Counted from the stretch's first letter, positions 1-9,700 are shown. The stretch is 64,000 nt of DNA from Methylobacterium sp. WL1 (GCF_008000895.1 NZ_CP042823.1:5044501-5108500); one strand, 5' to 3'. Notes: generated by a model not told the origin, from the letters alone. Made by a program: numbers and translations.

Positions 1-2
1 GG

Positions 3-713
3 GCCGGCATGGAGGCCGCGCTCGCCTGCCTGAGCGAGGCACTGGTTGTTGAACCGGACTACGCCTCCGCGATGGCCGCGACAGCCTATTGCCGCGCGCA
101 ATGCCATTTTCAGGGTTGGGCCGAGCAGGACGATCACGCCCGCAGCGAGGCCGTCGACCTCGCGTGGCGAGCGGTCGAGCTCGCGCCTGGCGACGCGCAG
201 GTGTTATGGATGGCGGCCTTCGCGATCTGGAACATGGCCTTGAGTGGGCACGAGCGCGCGCGGGATCTCTTCCGACGCTCGCTGCTCCTCAACCCCAACT
301 CCGCGATGGCGTTGACGCTCGCGGGTTGGATCGAGACGACGTGCGGCAACGGCCTCGAGGGCCCGGACATGGTGGTCCGCGCGCAGAGGCTCAATCCACG
401 CGATCCGCGCGGCTGGCTGATGGCCGGCGTCATGGCGGTGGCCGACCTGATCGATGAGAACCACGCTGGTGCGATCGAATGGGCTGACCGAGCCCTTGCA
501 CAGAACCGACGCTTCGCTGTGGCCCTACGCGTGCTCGCGGTCGCCAACGTCAAGCTGGGGCGGTTGGACCGCGCCCGGGAGGCTGTCGCAACTCTGCTCA
601 CTGTCGAGCCGAGGTTGACGGTCTCCGGCTTCCTCACGCGGATTCCCTTTCCGCTTGAGAGTACAGCAAAGATCTACGCTGAAGCTTTGGCAAGGGCAGG
701 TCTGCCAGCATGA
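3..713 (+). CDS. TPR-repeat protein, C-terminal part (5' end outside window)
   Basis: The reading frame is open from the first bases of the window, so the annotated part is the C-terminal portion of a longer protein. It holds four or more helix-turn-helix TPR units (for example residues around 2-30, 48-80, 82-115 and 150-185, counting from the first in-window Met), with the usual small/large hydrophobic spacing and the LNPNSA and VEPDY inter-repeat turns. In alphaproteobacteria such TPR tails often follow an adenylate-cyclase or winged-helix domain, but that part is not visible, so no catalytic role can be assigned. It runs in the same direction as the next plus-strand genes but is separated from them by a divergent regulator. 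TPR nature is well supported; the full identity is unknown. Confidence 0.75.
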   Translation, partial: AGMEAALACLSEALVVEPDYASAMAATAYCRAQCHFQGWAEQDDHARSEAVDLAWRAVELAPGDAQVLWMAAFAIWNMALSGHERARDLFRRSLLLNPNSAMALTLAGWIETTCGNGLEGPDMVVRAQRLNPRDPRGWLMAGVMAVADLIDENHAGAIEWADRALAQNRRFAVALRVLAVANVKLGRLDRAREAVATLLTVEPRLTVSGFLTRIPFPLESTAKIYAEALARAGLPA

Positions 714-775
714 TCGCCAAACGAGGTTGAGCCGATGTCCGATACGCAGCAAAAATCAACCCACAGCGGACAGGC

Positions 776-787
776 TGCTTTCGGCCA
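776..787 (+). repeat. Dispersed intergenic motif A, copy 1
   Basis: TGCTTTCGGCCA preceded by AGCGGACA. The same core recurs in other gaps (around 9652, 54451 and 59519) and in variants near 47707, 61641, 61721 and 61821. It lies between the TPR gene and the LysR gene. Confidence 0.55.
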
Positions 788-956
788 ATTGCAGTCGCCT
801 CTTAGCGCCCACAAACGACATTCAGTCGCCTCTGACGACTTTAAACGTGCTGCCATCGGGGTGGTCAGACCTTAGGCCTTTTTCAAGAGACTAGACTCGT
901 CGGATCCGAAATGGGCGGAAGCGGGGGAGCAACCCGTGTCCTTTCGGGTCGATGCA

Positions 957-1865
957 TCAGGCATCGGAGGGCAGGAAAGCTGGGCGGGCGGCGCGGACCA
1001 CCGCGGTGATGAACTCAGTGACGGCCTTGATCCGCTGGAGATGCGCCATGTCCGCATGCGTGAGCAGCCAATAAGTGCGGGTGATGCGAACGTTTTTCGG
1101 TAAAAGACGCACAAGGTCCGGGTGCTTATCGGCCATAAAACAGGGCAGAATACACAGGCCAGCGCCAGTCCGGGCCGCTGTCATCTGGGTAATCACGTTC
1201 GAAATTCGGATCGTCGGCTGCAAGCCGGGCAGTGCAGCCTTGAAATAGTCAAGCTCCGGCGAGAAAACGAGCTCGTCGATGTAGCCGATGAAACGGTGAC
1301 GATGCAGGTCGGCTTGGCTCTCGGGCCGGCCGTGGTGGGCGACGTAGGCCGGAGCCCCGTAGAGGCCAAGTTCATAGTTGCCAAGCTTGCGCGCGTGAAG
1401 GCGCCCCGTGGCCGGCCGTGTGAGGCCGATCGCAAGATCTGCCTCGCGCTTCGACAAGCTGAAGACCCGCGGCGTCGCCACGAGTTCGATTGATAGGCCC
1501 GGATGCCGGACCGACAATTCGCCGATGTGTTCCGCGAGGCAGAAGGTCCCGACAGCTTCCGGTGCGCCGATCCGCACCGGGCCCGTGAGTCCGACGACGG
1601 GATCGACCCGGTCAAGCCAGATGCCGAGCGCCGCTCGTTCAATCTCTTCAGCCCGCGGCAGCAGACGCTCGCCCTCCGCCGAAAGGCCATAACCTGTTGG
1701 CCGCCGGTCGAACAGCTTGGCCCCAAGCGCCGTCTCCAGACGCGTGATCCGGCGGCTGAGCGTCGTGTGCTCGACACCCATGCCACGAGCGGCCTCGGTC
1801 AGCCGGCCGGCCCGGGCCACGGCCAGGAAGGCCTGAAGATCGTCCCACCGGTGCGTCGTCGCCAT
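957..1865 (-). CDS. LysR-family transcriptional regulator
   Basis: 302 residues, the normal length for LysR regulators. Residues about 7-66 form the winged helix-turn-helix (DLQAFLAVARAGRLTEAA, then TTLSRRITRLE and LFDRRPTGYGL), and residues about 90-295 form the periplasmic-binding-like effector domain (VRIGAPEAVGTF; ICILPCF-type segment near 250). The ATG at 1865 directly starts the HTH. It is transcribed away from the binding-protein/dehydrogenase operon that begins at 2016, the usual arrangement in which LysR controls its divergent neighbour from the shared 150-bp gap. The likely inducer is the substrate or an intermediate of that pathway, which is unknown. Confidence 0.93.
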   Translation of the reverse strand: MATTHRWDDLQAFLAVARAGRLTEAARGMGVEHTTLSRRITRLETALGAKLFDRRPTGYGLSAEGERLLPRAEEIERAALGIWLDRVDPVVGLTGPVRIGAPEAVGTFCLAEHIGELSVRHPGLSIELVATPRVFSLSKREADLAIGLTRPATGRLHARKLGNYELGLYGAPAYVAHHGRPESQADLHRHRFIGYIDELVFSPELDYFKAALPGLQPTIRISNVITQMTAARTGAGLCILPCFMADKHPDLVRLLPKNVRITRTYWLLTHADMAHLQRIKAVTEFITAVVRAARPAFLPSDA

Positions 1866-2015
1866 CTGTCAATCCGTGAGCGCGTGTTGTGCGGAAATTG
1901 ACATAGACTGGCGAGGGCGTGTGCGCTTTCTTCGCTGCAATCCCGTACCGCTCCATGCGAGCCGGCGTCGGGACAAACGAGCGGCATGAGACCGCGACAC
2001 TGGGAGGATGGTGCG

Positions 2016-3227
2016 ATGGCACGGGCCCTTTACCGTGCGGCTGCCGCGTTTCTGCTCGGCATCTGCTCCGCCTCGGCGGCGGATAGGAGCCTCAAGATCG
2101 GCGTCATCAACGATCAGTCGTCGATCTATGCCGACATGGGCGGCCCAGGCTCTGTCGTCGCGGCAAACCTCGCGGTTGAGGATTCCGGGCTTCGCGCCCG
2201 GGGCTGGAACGTCGAGATCCTGACCGCCGATCACGGCAACAAGGCCGACGTCGCCTCCACGATCACCCGGCAATGGTTCGACACGCAGGGCGTCGACGCC
2301 GTGGCCGATGTTACCAATTCCGCCGCCGCTCTGGCAGTGAGCCAGATCGTGCGGGACAAGAATAAGGTCATGCTCGCCTCGGGTCCGGCCGTCTCTGACC
2401 TGACCGGCAAGGCGTGCACGCCAAACACGGTGCACTGGACGCACGACACCTGGGCCTTCGCCAACGGCATCGGGAAGGCCATGGTCGAGACGGGCGGAAA
2501 GACCTGGTTCTTCCTCACTGCCGACTTCGCTTTTGGCTATGCCCTGGAGCGCGATACCGAAAAAATGGTCTTGGCAAGCGGTGGAAAGGTGCTGGGCCAC
2601 GTCCGGGCGCCGAACAATACCTCCGACTTCTCCTCCTATCTTCTGCAGGCGCAGGCATCAGGCGCGCAAGTGATCGGGCTCGCCAACTCCGGCGGGGACA
2701 CCGTCAACAGCATCAAGCAGGCGGCCGAGTTCGGCATCACCGGTTCGAAGCAGCGGCTGGCGGGCCTGCTTATATACATCACCGACGTCCACGCCATCGG
2801 GCTACAATTGGCGCAAGGACTATCGCTCGTCGCGCCGTTCTACTGGGACATGACCGACGGCACCCGCGCTTTCTCGTCCCGCTTCGCGGCGCTGCGGTCG
2901 GGGGCGAAGCCCTCGATGGTTCAGGCGGGCGTCTACGCCTCGATCCTCCATTACCTAAAAGCCGTGGAGGCCCTCGGAGAGGCGAGCGACGGCGCGAAAG
3001 TTGTCGCGAAGATGAAGGCGATGCCGACCGACGACCCTCTATTCGGCAAAGGGTACATCCGCGCGGACGGTCGCAAGATGCATCCGATGTACCTGTTTAC
3101 CGCCAAAACGCCGTCCGAGTCGCAGTATCCTTGGGATTACTACACCTACAAGGCGACGATCCCCGCCGAGGTCGCATTCCGACCATTGGCCGACGGCGGC
3201 TGCCCGCTCATCGCGAAGTCTCAGTAA
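2016..3227 (+). CDS. ABC transporter substrate-binding protein, branched-chain amino acid (LivK-like) type
   Basis: Periplasmic type I binding protein (Peripla_BP_6 family), 403 residues from the chosen start. I prefer ATG 2016 to the upstream ATG at 1986 because GGGAGG sits 8 bp before it and translation then begins with a clean signal peptide (MARALYRAAAAFLLG, cleavage after SASA). The mature part begins LKIGVINDQSSIYADMGG, typical of these proteins, and contains the internal KTWFFLTADFAFGY and KAMPTDDPLFG segments. No matching permease or ATPase genes are in the window, so it is an orphan here and either borrows a transporter or serves as a sensor. It is the first gene of the LysR-linked catabolic cluster. 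The ligand is unknown; aromatic or small organic acids are common for this subfamily. Confidence 0.88.
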   Translation: MARALYRAAAAFLLGICSASAADRSLKIGVINDQSSIYADMGGPGSVVAANLAVEDSGLRARGWNVEILTADHGNKADVASTITRQWFDTQGVDAVADVTNSAAALAVSQIVRDKNKVMLASGPAVSDLTGKACTPNTVHWTHDTWAFANGIGKAMVETGGKTWFFLTADFAFGYALERDTEKMVLASGGKVLGHVRAPNNTSDFSSYLLQAQASGAQVIGLANSGGDTVNSIKQAAEFGITGSKQRLAGLLIYITDVHAIGLQLAQGLSLVAPFYWDMTDGTRAFSSRFAALRSGAKPSMVQAGVYASILHYLKAVEALGEASDGAKVVAKMKAMPTDDPLFGKGYIRADGRKMHPMYLFTAKTPSESQYPWDYYTYKATIPAEVAFRPLADGGCPLIAKSQ

Positions 3228-3246
3228 CGGACTGGGAGAAAAGACA

Positions 3247-4155
3247 ATGGCCCGAATTGGGTTCATCGGCCTGGGACGCATGGGACTGCCCATGCTCCGC
3301 CATCTCGTAGAGGCCGGACACACCGTGCGAGCTTTCGACATCAGCGAGACGGCGAGAGCGGAGGCGCGGGCCGCCGGGGCGGAGGTGGTTGCGACCTGCG
3401 GGGAAGTCGCTGCGGGGGCCGAATACGCGATCTCTATGGTTCCGACTGGCCGCCACGTGCTGGAGGTCCATACTGGGTCGGAGGGAACACTCGCCAGGCT
3501 TCCGGCCGACGCCCTACTGATCGACTGCTCCACCATCGCCGTCGCGGAGGCGCGAGCCCTGCACGAGGCTGGCCGAAACTGCGGAATTGCGGTTCTCGAC
3601 GCCCCAGTCTCGGGCGGAGTCATGGGGGCGCAGGCCGGTACCCTGACGTTCATGGTCGGCGGGGATCACGGCGATCTCGACCGCGCCAGGCCGATTTTGG
3701 AAACGATGGGCCGCAACGTCTTCCACGCCGGGCCCGCTGGCAACGGTCAGGCCGCCAAGGTCTGCAACAATCTGCTCGCGGGCATCTCGATGATCGCAGT
3801 GTCGGAAGCCTTCACCCTGGGCAAGCGCCTCGGGCTCGACCCCGCCACGATGCGGGACATCGTCTCGACCTCGACGGGGAGCTGCCATGCCCTCGTGAGC
3901 TACCCACCAGTTCCAGGTCTGCTTCCGAACGTCCCGTCGAGCCGCGAGTACCGGAACGGCTTCGCGGCCGACCTCATGCTCAAGGACCTGCGGCTGGCTG
4001 AGCGGGCGGCGATGGAAACCGGTTCGAGCCTACCGATCGGCACCCTGGCCACGGCGCTCTACAGCCTGTTCTGCGGTGGCGGCTCCGGGACCCTCGATTA
4101 CTCCGGCGTCATCCGCATGATCGAAGGCGCGCCATCTCCTGCCGCAAACTCGTGA
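3247..4155 (+). CDS. NAD(P)-dependent 3-hydroxyisobutyrate dehydrogenase-family oxidoreductase
   Basis: 302 residues, the usual length for the beta-hydroxyacid dehydrogenase family. A Rossmann fingerprint lies at residues 4-13 (IGFIGLGRMG), the substrate signature DAPVSGG at 118-124, and the catalytic lysine in GNGQAAKVCNN (K171). The C-terminal half is the helical 6-phosphogluconate-dehydrogenase-like domain. Such enzymes oxidise short beta-hydroxyacids (3-hydroxyisobutyrate, tartronate semialdehyde, related sugar acids); the exact substrate cannot be read from sequence. It starts 19 bp after the binding protein and ends overlapping the upstream in-frame GTG of the aldehyde dehydrogenase, so the genes are probably one operon. 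Confidence 0.9.
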   Translation: MARIGFIGLGRMGLPMLRHLVEAGHTVRAFDISETARAEARAAGAEVVATCGEVAAGAEYAISMVPTGRHVLEVHTGSEGTLARLPADALLIDCSTIAVAEARALHEAGRNCGIAVLDAPVSGGVMGAQAGTLTFMVGGDHGDLDRARPILETMGRNVFHAGPAGNGQAAKVCNNLLAGISMIAVSEAFTLGKRLGLDPATMRDIVSTSTGSCHALVSYPPVPGLLPNVPSSREYRNGFAADLMLKDLRLAERAAMETGSSLPIGTLATALYSLFCGGGSGTLDYSGVIRMIEGAPSPAANS

Positions 4156-4181
4156 GCGCCCGACACGCTGAAGGAAACACC

Positions 4182-5693
4182 ATGTCGAATCTGGAAGCCG
4201 CGACCGGCTCAGCGCCCGCCATCCTCTCGAAGCAGATGCTGATTGGCGGCGCGTGGCGGTCGGCCGTCTCCCGCAGGACCATCATCGTCGAGAATCCGGG
4301 GCGGCGCGAGCCTCTCGGCGAAGTTCCGAGGGGCGAGACGGCGGATGTCGACCTCGCCGTCCACGCCGCGGCGGCGGCGTTCCCGTCTTGGGCCAAGGTC
4401 GCGGCCCGCGACCGAGGGCGGATACTGCTCGCCATCGGCGAGGCACTGGAGTCCCGGCAGGAGGAGCTGGCGCGCCTGATCGCGAGCGAGACCGGCAATG
4501 CCCTGCGCACCCAGGCGCGGGGCGAGGCCCGCATGGTCGCCGACACCTTCCGGTACTTCGGGGGGCTCGGGGGCGAGCTGAAGGGCGTCACGATCCCGCT
4601 CGGTGAGGTTCAGCTCAGCTATTCCCGGCGCGAGCCCCTCGGCGTGGTCGGCGCCATCGTGCCCTGGAACGCCCCGGCCCAACTCGCCTCGCTCAAGATC
4701 GCGCCCGCGATCTGCGCCGGCAACACCATCGTGCTCAAGGCCGCCGAGGACGCGCCGCTCGCGGTGCTGATGATCGCCGAGATCTGCCAGGATCATCTGC
4801 CGCCGGGCGTGGTCAACGTCGTCACCGGCTACGGCCGGGAATGCGGCGAGCCGCTCGCCGCCCATCCCCTGGTGCGCAAGCTTAGCTTCACCGGCTCGAC
4901 CGCCGTGGGCAAGTCGATCATGCGGGCCGCGGCCGAGCGCGTCGCTCCGGTCTCCCTCGAACTCGGAGGCAAGAGCCCATCGATCGTCTATCCCGACGCC
5001 GACGAGGATTGGGTGCTCGACGGGATCGTGGCTTCGATGCGCTTCACCCGCCAGAGCCAGTCCTGCACGGCTGGCTCGCGCCTGTTCCTTCACGCGGACA
5101 TCTACGACGCGTTCCTCGACCGACTGGTCGCCCGCACCTCGGCTCTCAAGATCGGCGATCCGCTCGACGAGGCGACCGATGTCGGCTCGATCATCAATGA
5201 GCGACAGTTCACGAAGGTCTGCGACTACGTCTCGGACGGACTCAGCCGCCCGGAGTCGCGGCTCGTGACTGGCGGCCTGCCGCCAAAGGAGGGGCCGCTC
5301 ACCCGCGGCTACTTCGCGCTGCCGACTATCTTCGCCGACACTTCGAACGACTGGCGCCTCGCCCGGGAGGAGATCTTCGGGCCGGTCCTCGTGGCGATCC
5401 CCTGGCGGGACGAGGACGAGGCGATCCGCATGGCCAATGACAGCCATTATGGGCTCGCCGCCTACATCTGGTCCCGCGACATCGGCCGTGCCCTGCGGGC
5501 GGCCCACGCCGTCGAGGCCGGCTGGGTTCAGGTCAACCAGGGCGGCGGGCAGGCGCTCGGCCAGTCCTACGGTGGGATCAAGGAAAGCGGCATCGGGCGG
5601 GAGATGTCGCTCGAAGGCATGCTCGATAGCTTCACCGAGATGAAGAGCGTGAACGTCAACTTGGCGCTTCCCCCGCCGCGGGCCGCCCGGTGA
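4182..5693 (+). CDS. NAD(P)-dependent aldehyde dehydrogenase
   Basis: 503 residues, full length for the ALDH superfamily. The PWNAP motif carries the oxyanion Asn (about N163), FTGS is at 237-240, the general base Glu is in LELGGKSP (about E260) and the nucleophilic Cys is in QSCTAGSR (about C295). All key residues are present. I chose ATG 4182, which has AAGGAAA six bases upstream, over the GTG at 4152. In this operon it probably oxidises the (semi)aldehyde made by the preceding dehydrogenase to an acid or acyl-CoA precursor. The substrate is not determinable from sequence. Confidence 0.93.
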   Translation: MSNLEAATGSAPAILSKQMLIGGAWRSAVSRRTIIVENPGRREPLGEVPRGETADVDLAVHAAAAAFPSWAKVAARDRGRILLAIGEALESRQEELARLIASETGNALRTQARGEARMVADTFRYFGGLGGELKGVTIPLGEVQLSYSRREPLGVVGAIVPWNAPAQLASLKIAPAICAGNTIVLKAAEDAPLAVLMIAEICQDHLPPGVVNVVTGYGRECGEPLAAHPLVRKLSFTGSTAVGKSIMRAAAERVAPVSLELGGKSPSIVYPDADEDWVLDGIVASMRFTRQSQSCTAGSRLFLHADIYDAFLDRLVARTSALKIGDPLDEATDVGSIINERQFTKVCDYVSDGLSRPESRLVTGGLPPKEGPLTRGYFALPTIFADTSNDWRLAREEIFGPVLVAIPWRDEDEAIRMANDSHYGLAAYIWSRDIGRALRAAHAVEAGWVQVNQGGGQALGQSYGGIKESGIGREMSLEGMLDSFTEMKSVNVNLALPPPRAAR

Positions 5694-5715
5694 CGGCAAT
5701 GGGGAGACGCCAACG

Positions 5716-7071
5716 ATGAACCTCTATCGATTGCTCCGGGAGCGGCAGGACGCGGGCAAGCCTGTGACGGTCGGCCTAATCGGCGCTGGAAAGTACGGGA
5801 CGATGTTCCTGGCGCAGGCCCGCACGACGCTGGGCATGCAAATCGTCGCCGTCGCCGACCTCGACGTTTCCCGGGCCGCGAGCCAACTCGCCTCCTGCAA
5901 CTGGCCGTCGGAGCGGTATGCCGCCCGCTCCTGCGAGGATGCGATCCGGACCGGCGGGACCTACATCACCGATAGCGCCGACGAGGTGATCCGGGCCGGG
6001 GGCATCGAGGTCGTCATCGAGGCGACGGGCGATCCGCGCACCGGTATCCGCCTCGCGCTGGCCGCCATCGCGGCTGGCAAGCACGTGGTGATGGTCAATG
6101 TCGAGGCAGACGTCGTGGCGGGCCCATTGCTCGCTCGTCGGGCCAAGCAGGCGGGCGTCGTATACTCCCTCGCCTACGGCGATCAGCCGGCGATCGTCTG
6201 CGAGCATGTCGATTGGGCGCGCGCCTGCGGATTTCATGTCGTCGCGGCAGGCAAGGGCACGCGCTACCTGCCGCGCTATCACCAATCAACGCCCGACACC
6301 GTGTTCGACAACTTGCCAGGTCTGATTGAGATCGAGGACCGGTCCTCAATCAACCCGAAGATGTTCAACAGTTTCGTCGACGGGACCAAGTCGGCGATCG
6401 AGATGACGGCAATCGCCAACGCGACCGGACTCAAGGCGCAGCTACAGGGACTCGCCTTCCCGCCCGCGAGCCGCTTCGAGCTCGCCGACATACTGCGCCC
6501 GAAGGACGAAGGTGGATGCCTGGAGATGGCTGGCGTGACGGAGTGCGTCTCCTCGCTCGCCCGGGACGGCTCGGCCCTGCAGCACAATCTCGCCCACGGA
6601 ACCTTCGTCGTGATCGAGGCGGCGGAGGACAGCTCCTACACGCGGGAATGCTTCCGTGAGTACCACATGCTGCCCGATGCAAGTGGGCGCTACGCGGCCC
6701 TCTACCGGCCCATTCACTTCAGCGGATTGGAGCTCGGTATTTCCGCAGCCTGGGCCGCCCTGCTCAAGCAGCCGACTGGCGCTCCAACCTGCTTCAGCGC
6801 CGACGTAGTCGCAACTGCCAAGCGCGACCTGAGGGCGGGCGAGACGCTCGATGGCGAGGGCGGCTACTGCGTCTGGGGCCGGCAAACCCCGGCCGAAGTC
6901 TCGCTGAGCGAGGGCTACCTGCCCCTGGGGTTGGCGCAACAGGTGAAGCTTACACGCGACGTGCCGATGGGTTCGGGCATTCGCTGGGACGACGTTGCCT
7001 TTGATCCGGACGATCCTGTCGTGCGCCTGCGGCGCGAGATGGAAACCGCCTTCGACCCACGCGTGGCCTGA
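5716..7071 (+). CDS. SAF-domain NAD(P)-binding oxidoreductase (homoserine dehydrogenase-like)
   Basis: 451 residues. Residues about 17-130 form a Rossmann domain (VGLIGAGKYGTMF, VVIEATGDP, KHVVMVNVEADV), resembling the N-terminal domain of homoserine dehydrogenases. The centre (about 160-330) carries the GKGTRYLPRYHQSTPDTV and PKMFNSFVDGTKSAIEM segments seen in a widespread uncharacterised oxidoreductase family. The C-terminus (about 365-430) is a SAF-like domain (AKRDLRAGETLDGEGGY). Members occur next to transporters and dehydrogenases in proteobacterial catabolic islands, but I know of no established substrate. It starts 22 bp after the aldehyde dehydrogenase and belongs to the same operon. 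Confidence 0.8.
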   Translation: MNLYRLLRERQDAGKPVTVGLIGAGKYGTMFLAQARTTLGMQIVAVADLDVSRAASQLASCNWPSERYAARSCEDAIRTGGTYITDSADEVIRAGGIEVVIEATGDPRTGIRLALAAIAAGKHVVMVNVEADVVAGPLLARRAKQAGVVYSLAYGDQPAIVCEHVDWARACGFHVVAAGKGTRYLPRYHQSTPDTVFDNLPGLIEIEDRSSINPKMFNSFVDGTKSAIEMTAIANATGLKAQLQGLAFPPASRFELADILRPKDEGGCLEMAGVTECVSSLARDGSALQHNLAHGTFVVIEAAEDSSYTRECFREYHMLPDASGRYAALYRPIHFSGLELGISAAWAALLKQPTGAPTCFSADVVATAKRDLRAGETLDGEGGYCVWGRQTPAEVSLSEGYLPLGLAQQVKLTRDVPMGSGIRWDDVAFDPDDPVVRLRREMETAFDPRVA

Positions 7072-7112
7072 GGCGGCATATACAGGAGGCCACGCGAGAA
7101 GGTATCCCGAAC

Positions 7113-7394
7113 ATGCACTTCGTCATCCATTGTATCGACACGGCCGATCCCTCGATCCGGCAGACCCATTATCCAGCGCACCGAGCCTATCTCGCAGCGG
7201 CCCCACTCAAGATCGTGATCGCGGGACCGATCCTCGACGAGACAGGCGAGGTGCCGATTGGGAGCCTCCTCGTAATCGAGGCCGAGAATTGGGAGGTCGC
7301 CCAAGCCTTCGCGTCCAGCGATCCCTTCGCCATCAACGGCGCATGGGACAGCATACAGATCCATCCCTTCAGGATCTCCGTCGAGAATCGGTGA
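7113..7394 (+). CDS. YciI family protein
   Basis: 93-residue ferredoxin-like-fold protein of the YciI family: FVIHCIDTADPSIRQTHYPAHRAYL at the start (written in part), LKIVIAGPILDETGE, then IGSLLVIEAENWEVAQAFASSDPF. The conserved His near residue 23 and the Asp in the ASSDPF loop, proposed catalytic residues in YciI-like proteins, are both present. YciI domains occur in dechlorinases and muconolactone-isomerase-like proteins and often accompany catabolic dehydrogenases. It lies 41 bp downstream of the SAF-domain gene, in the same direction. Its exact role is unknown. Confidence 0.85.
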   Translation: MHFVIHCIDTADPSIRQTHYPAHRAYLAAAPLKIVIAGPILDETGEVPIGSLLVIEAENWEVAQAFASSDPFAINGAWDSIQIHPFRISVENR

Positions 7395-7535
7395 TAACGG
7401 CGCGAAGCCGAAGAGGCCCCGTCTGTCAGGCGCAGTCTTCAATGCGGACGTCCGGTTCGACTCGAGCATTGGCTCCGTGAATGACGCTCACCTTGCCGTT
7501 TGAGACCAAAAACACCGCACCATGAAAGGCCAGCC

Positions 7536-8555
7536 ATGCCGACGCGTCGCAACCTGCTGTCAGCTGCCATGGCGGCGCCGGCAATCATCGGGCTCAGGGT
7601 GCAGGCGGCGGCCGGACGCGATCTGAAGGTTTCACACCAGTTCCCGGGTGGCACGGAGGAGGATGGCGACTTCCGTGACAGGCTCTGCCGGAAGTTCGCC
7701 GCTGAGTTGCGGCGGCGGTCTGATGGCGCACTCACCGCGACGGTCTATCCGAACTCGTCCTTGATGAAGACCAACGCTCAGTTCTAGGCGCTCCGCAAGG
7801 GTGCGCTCGACCTCAGCCTCTTCCCGCTGGCCTATGCCGGCGGCCAGATCCCAGAGGTCAATATCGGGCTCATGCCCTGCGTGGTCGCATCTTACGCCCA
7901 GGGCGCGGCATGGAAGACGGCTCCGATCGGGCGTAAACTCGAAGCGTTTCTTGCCGGGAAGGGCATCGTGATCGTGGCCTGGGTTTGGCAGGCTAACGGC
8001 GTCGTGTCCCGCGCCAACCTGATCGTCGTGCCCGACGACGTGCGGGGCCTCAAGACCCGAGGCGGTTCCCGGGAAATGGATATTCTTCTCCAAGCGGCAG
8101 GGGCTGGGGCGCTGTCGCTACCCTCCAACGAGATCTACGCGGCGATGCAGACGGGGGCGGTGGACGCCGTCGTCACCTCCTCGACCAGCATGATCTCCTT
8201 CCGCCTGGAGGAGACCGCCAAGCACCTGACGACGGCGCGCGACCACACCTTCCTGTTCACCTTCGAGCCGCTTCTTATGTCCAAGCCGATCTTCGATGGT
8301 CTTGCGCCGGGCGAGCGCGACCTGATCATGGCAGTTGGAGCCGAGTTGGAGCCGTTTGGGACGATGGGCTCCAAGGCCGACGACGAAAAGGTTGTAGAGG
8401 TTTTTCGGAAGGCTGGTGTTCAGGCCCACGAGATCGACGCGGCCGCTTTCGAGAAATGGCTGACGCTCGCCCGCAATTCAACTTGGAAGGACTACGCGAG
8501 CCGTAGCACCGAAGCGGCGGAGTTGCTGAAGCTTTCTCAAGACGTTCGAGTCTGA
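7536..8555 (+). pseudogene. TRAP transporter substrate-binding protein (DctP-like) interrupted by an in-frame TAG
   Basis: Reading one frame from ATG 7536 to 8555 gives 339 codons, the normal DctP length, but codon 84 (7785-7787) is TAG. Both sides match the family: a Tat-like signal (MPTRRNLLSAAMAAPAI) and KVSHQFPGGTEEDGDF before the stop; ALRKGALDLSLFPLAYAGGQ, VRGLKTRGGS and EIYAAMQTGAVDAVV after it. The flanking FxALRKG context is a classic DctP motif, so one substitution (for example CAG or GAG to TAG) explains the break. No TRAP permease adjoins it, so it would be an orphan receptor even if read through. It is called a pseudogene unless amber suppression or a sequence error is shown. Confidence 0.85.
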
Positions 8556-8614
8556 GCCAAACAGTACATCGACGGCCAGAGCTGGGCCGATCGTCGCGGT
8601 AGTTGGGAGTCGAC

Positions 8615-9391
8615 ATGGCTGGAAAGATCGTTACGGAACAGTCGGACTCTCACGTGACGCTCACGATTAGTCACCCGGAGCGGCGCAACGCGCTGACGGT
8701 ACTGATGTGGCAGGAACTGGCAGCACAGGTGCGGGAGCTCTCCCGGGAGGATGGGATACGCTGCGTCGTCATTCGTGGCGGGACCGCAGAGGCGTTCTCC
8801 GCCGGCGCGGATATTTCCGAGTTTGGCACCGCTCGCTCGACGCGCGAGCAGGTGGTCCGTTTCCACGAAGAATATGTAGGCGGTTGCCTCAACGCGATCG
8901 CCACCTGTCCCGTGCCCGTCGTTGCTGCGATCCAGGGCGCATGCTTCGGTGGTGGCCTTGAGATAGCCGCCGTGTGCGATATCCGGATTGCGGCGAAATG
9001 CGCCCGCTTCGGGGCTCCAGTTGGGCGCTTGGGGTTCCCGCTCGCCTTCGGCGAGACCGAGGCGTTGTTCCGGCTGGTTGGGCCGTCGGTTACCGCGGAG
9101 CTGCTGATCGAGGGCCGTCTCTTTGATGCGCGCACGGCCTACGAGAAAGGCTTGGTGTCCCGGGTGGTCGGGAATGACGACTTCGAGCGCGAAGTCGCTG
9201 CCGCAGTCGAGAACATCTGCGCGAGCGGTATCCTCGCCGCCCGTTCACATAAGCGTCAGATCTAGCGCCTGAAACGGGATTCTGCCGCCGTGACGAGCGA
9301 CGAGCGGATGGAAGTGTACAGCTTCGCGGAGAGCGAAGAGTACCACCATGGTATCGCAGCCTTCCTTACAAAAACGGATCGCCAGCGTTGA
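8615..9391 (+). pseudogene. Enoyl-CoA hydratase/isomerase-family protein with in-frame TAG near the C-terminus
   Basis: The frame from ATG 8615 (GGGAG six bases upstream) gives 258 codons if the TAG at 9263-9265 (codon 217) is read through, exactly the usual crotonase length. Before the stop are the oxyanion-hole segments SAGADISEF and GACFGGGLEIAAVCDIRIA. After the stop the frame continues through RLKRDSAAVTSDERMEVYSF and SEEYHHGIAAFL, the standard C-terminal helix of the family. The truncated product would lack the helices that complete the active site and the trimer contacts. This is the second gene of the same cluster broken by a lone TAG. Confidence 0.85.
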
Positions 9392-9700
9392 TCGCAAAGG
9401 ATAGGCGGCACCCTCGCGCATCCGGGACGAGGTCGCGTTCCGAGATTTCGTGTAGGTTCGAGCGATCGACCCCGAACACTAGTAGTAGCCAACGTGACCA
9501 ATCTGCGGAAATAGCTGAGTCGGCGAAAGTATCGCCGCCTCCGGGGCGGCACCTACTAATATACGTTTTGGATCCGATCTTGCGGCCTGCCGGACTAAAT
9601 CGCGAATAAAGGTGTCTGCTTGGACCAGTTCGCTGCTCGAAAGCAGACGGTCCGCTTTCGGCCAGCAAACGTCATTGTTGTTGGCGCGTTTGTTTCGCTT
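9392..9700. other. Non-coding gap between broken crotonase gene and lacI-type gene
   Basis: No credible gene. The right part (about 9640-9664) carries motif A in a near-inverted arrangement (GAAAGCAGAC, then TCCGCTTTCGGCCA), which could form a hairpin between the two convergent genes. Confidence 0.5.

Noticed and set aside
4209..5699. 496-codon minus-strand frame
   Set aside because: Antisense to the aldehyde dehydrogenase, which has all catalytic motifs; shadow composition.
7536..9391. Pyrrolysine-type or programmed readthrough of TAG codons
   Set aside because: No Pyl genes, no conserved downstream element, and unrelated protein families; point mutation is simpler. Kept only as a check in the findings.
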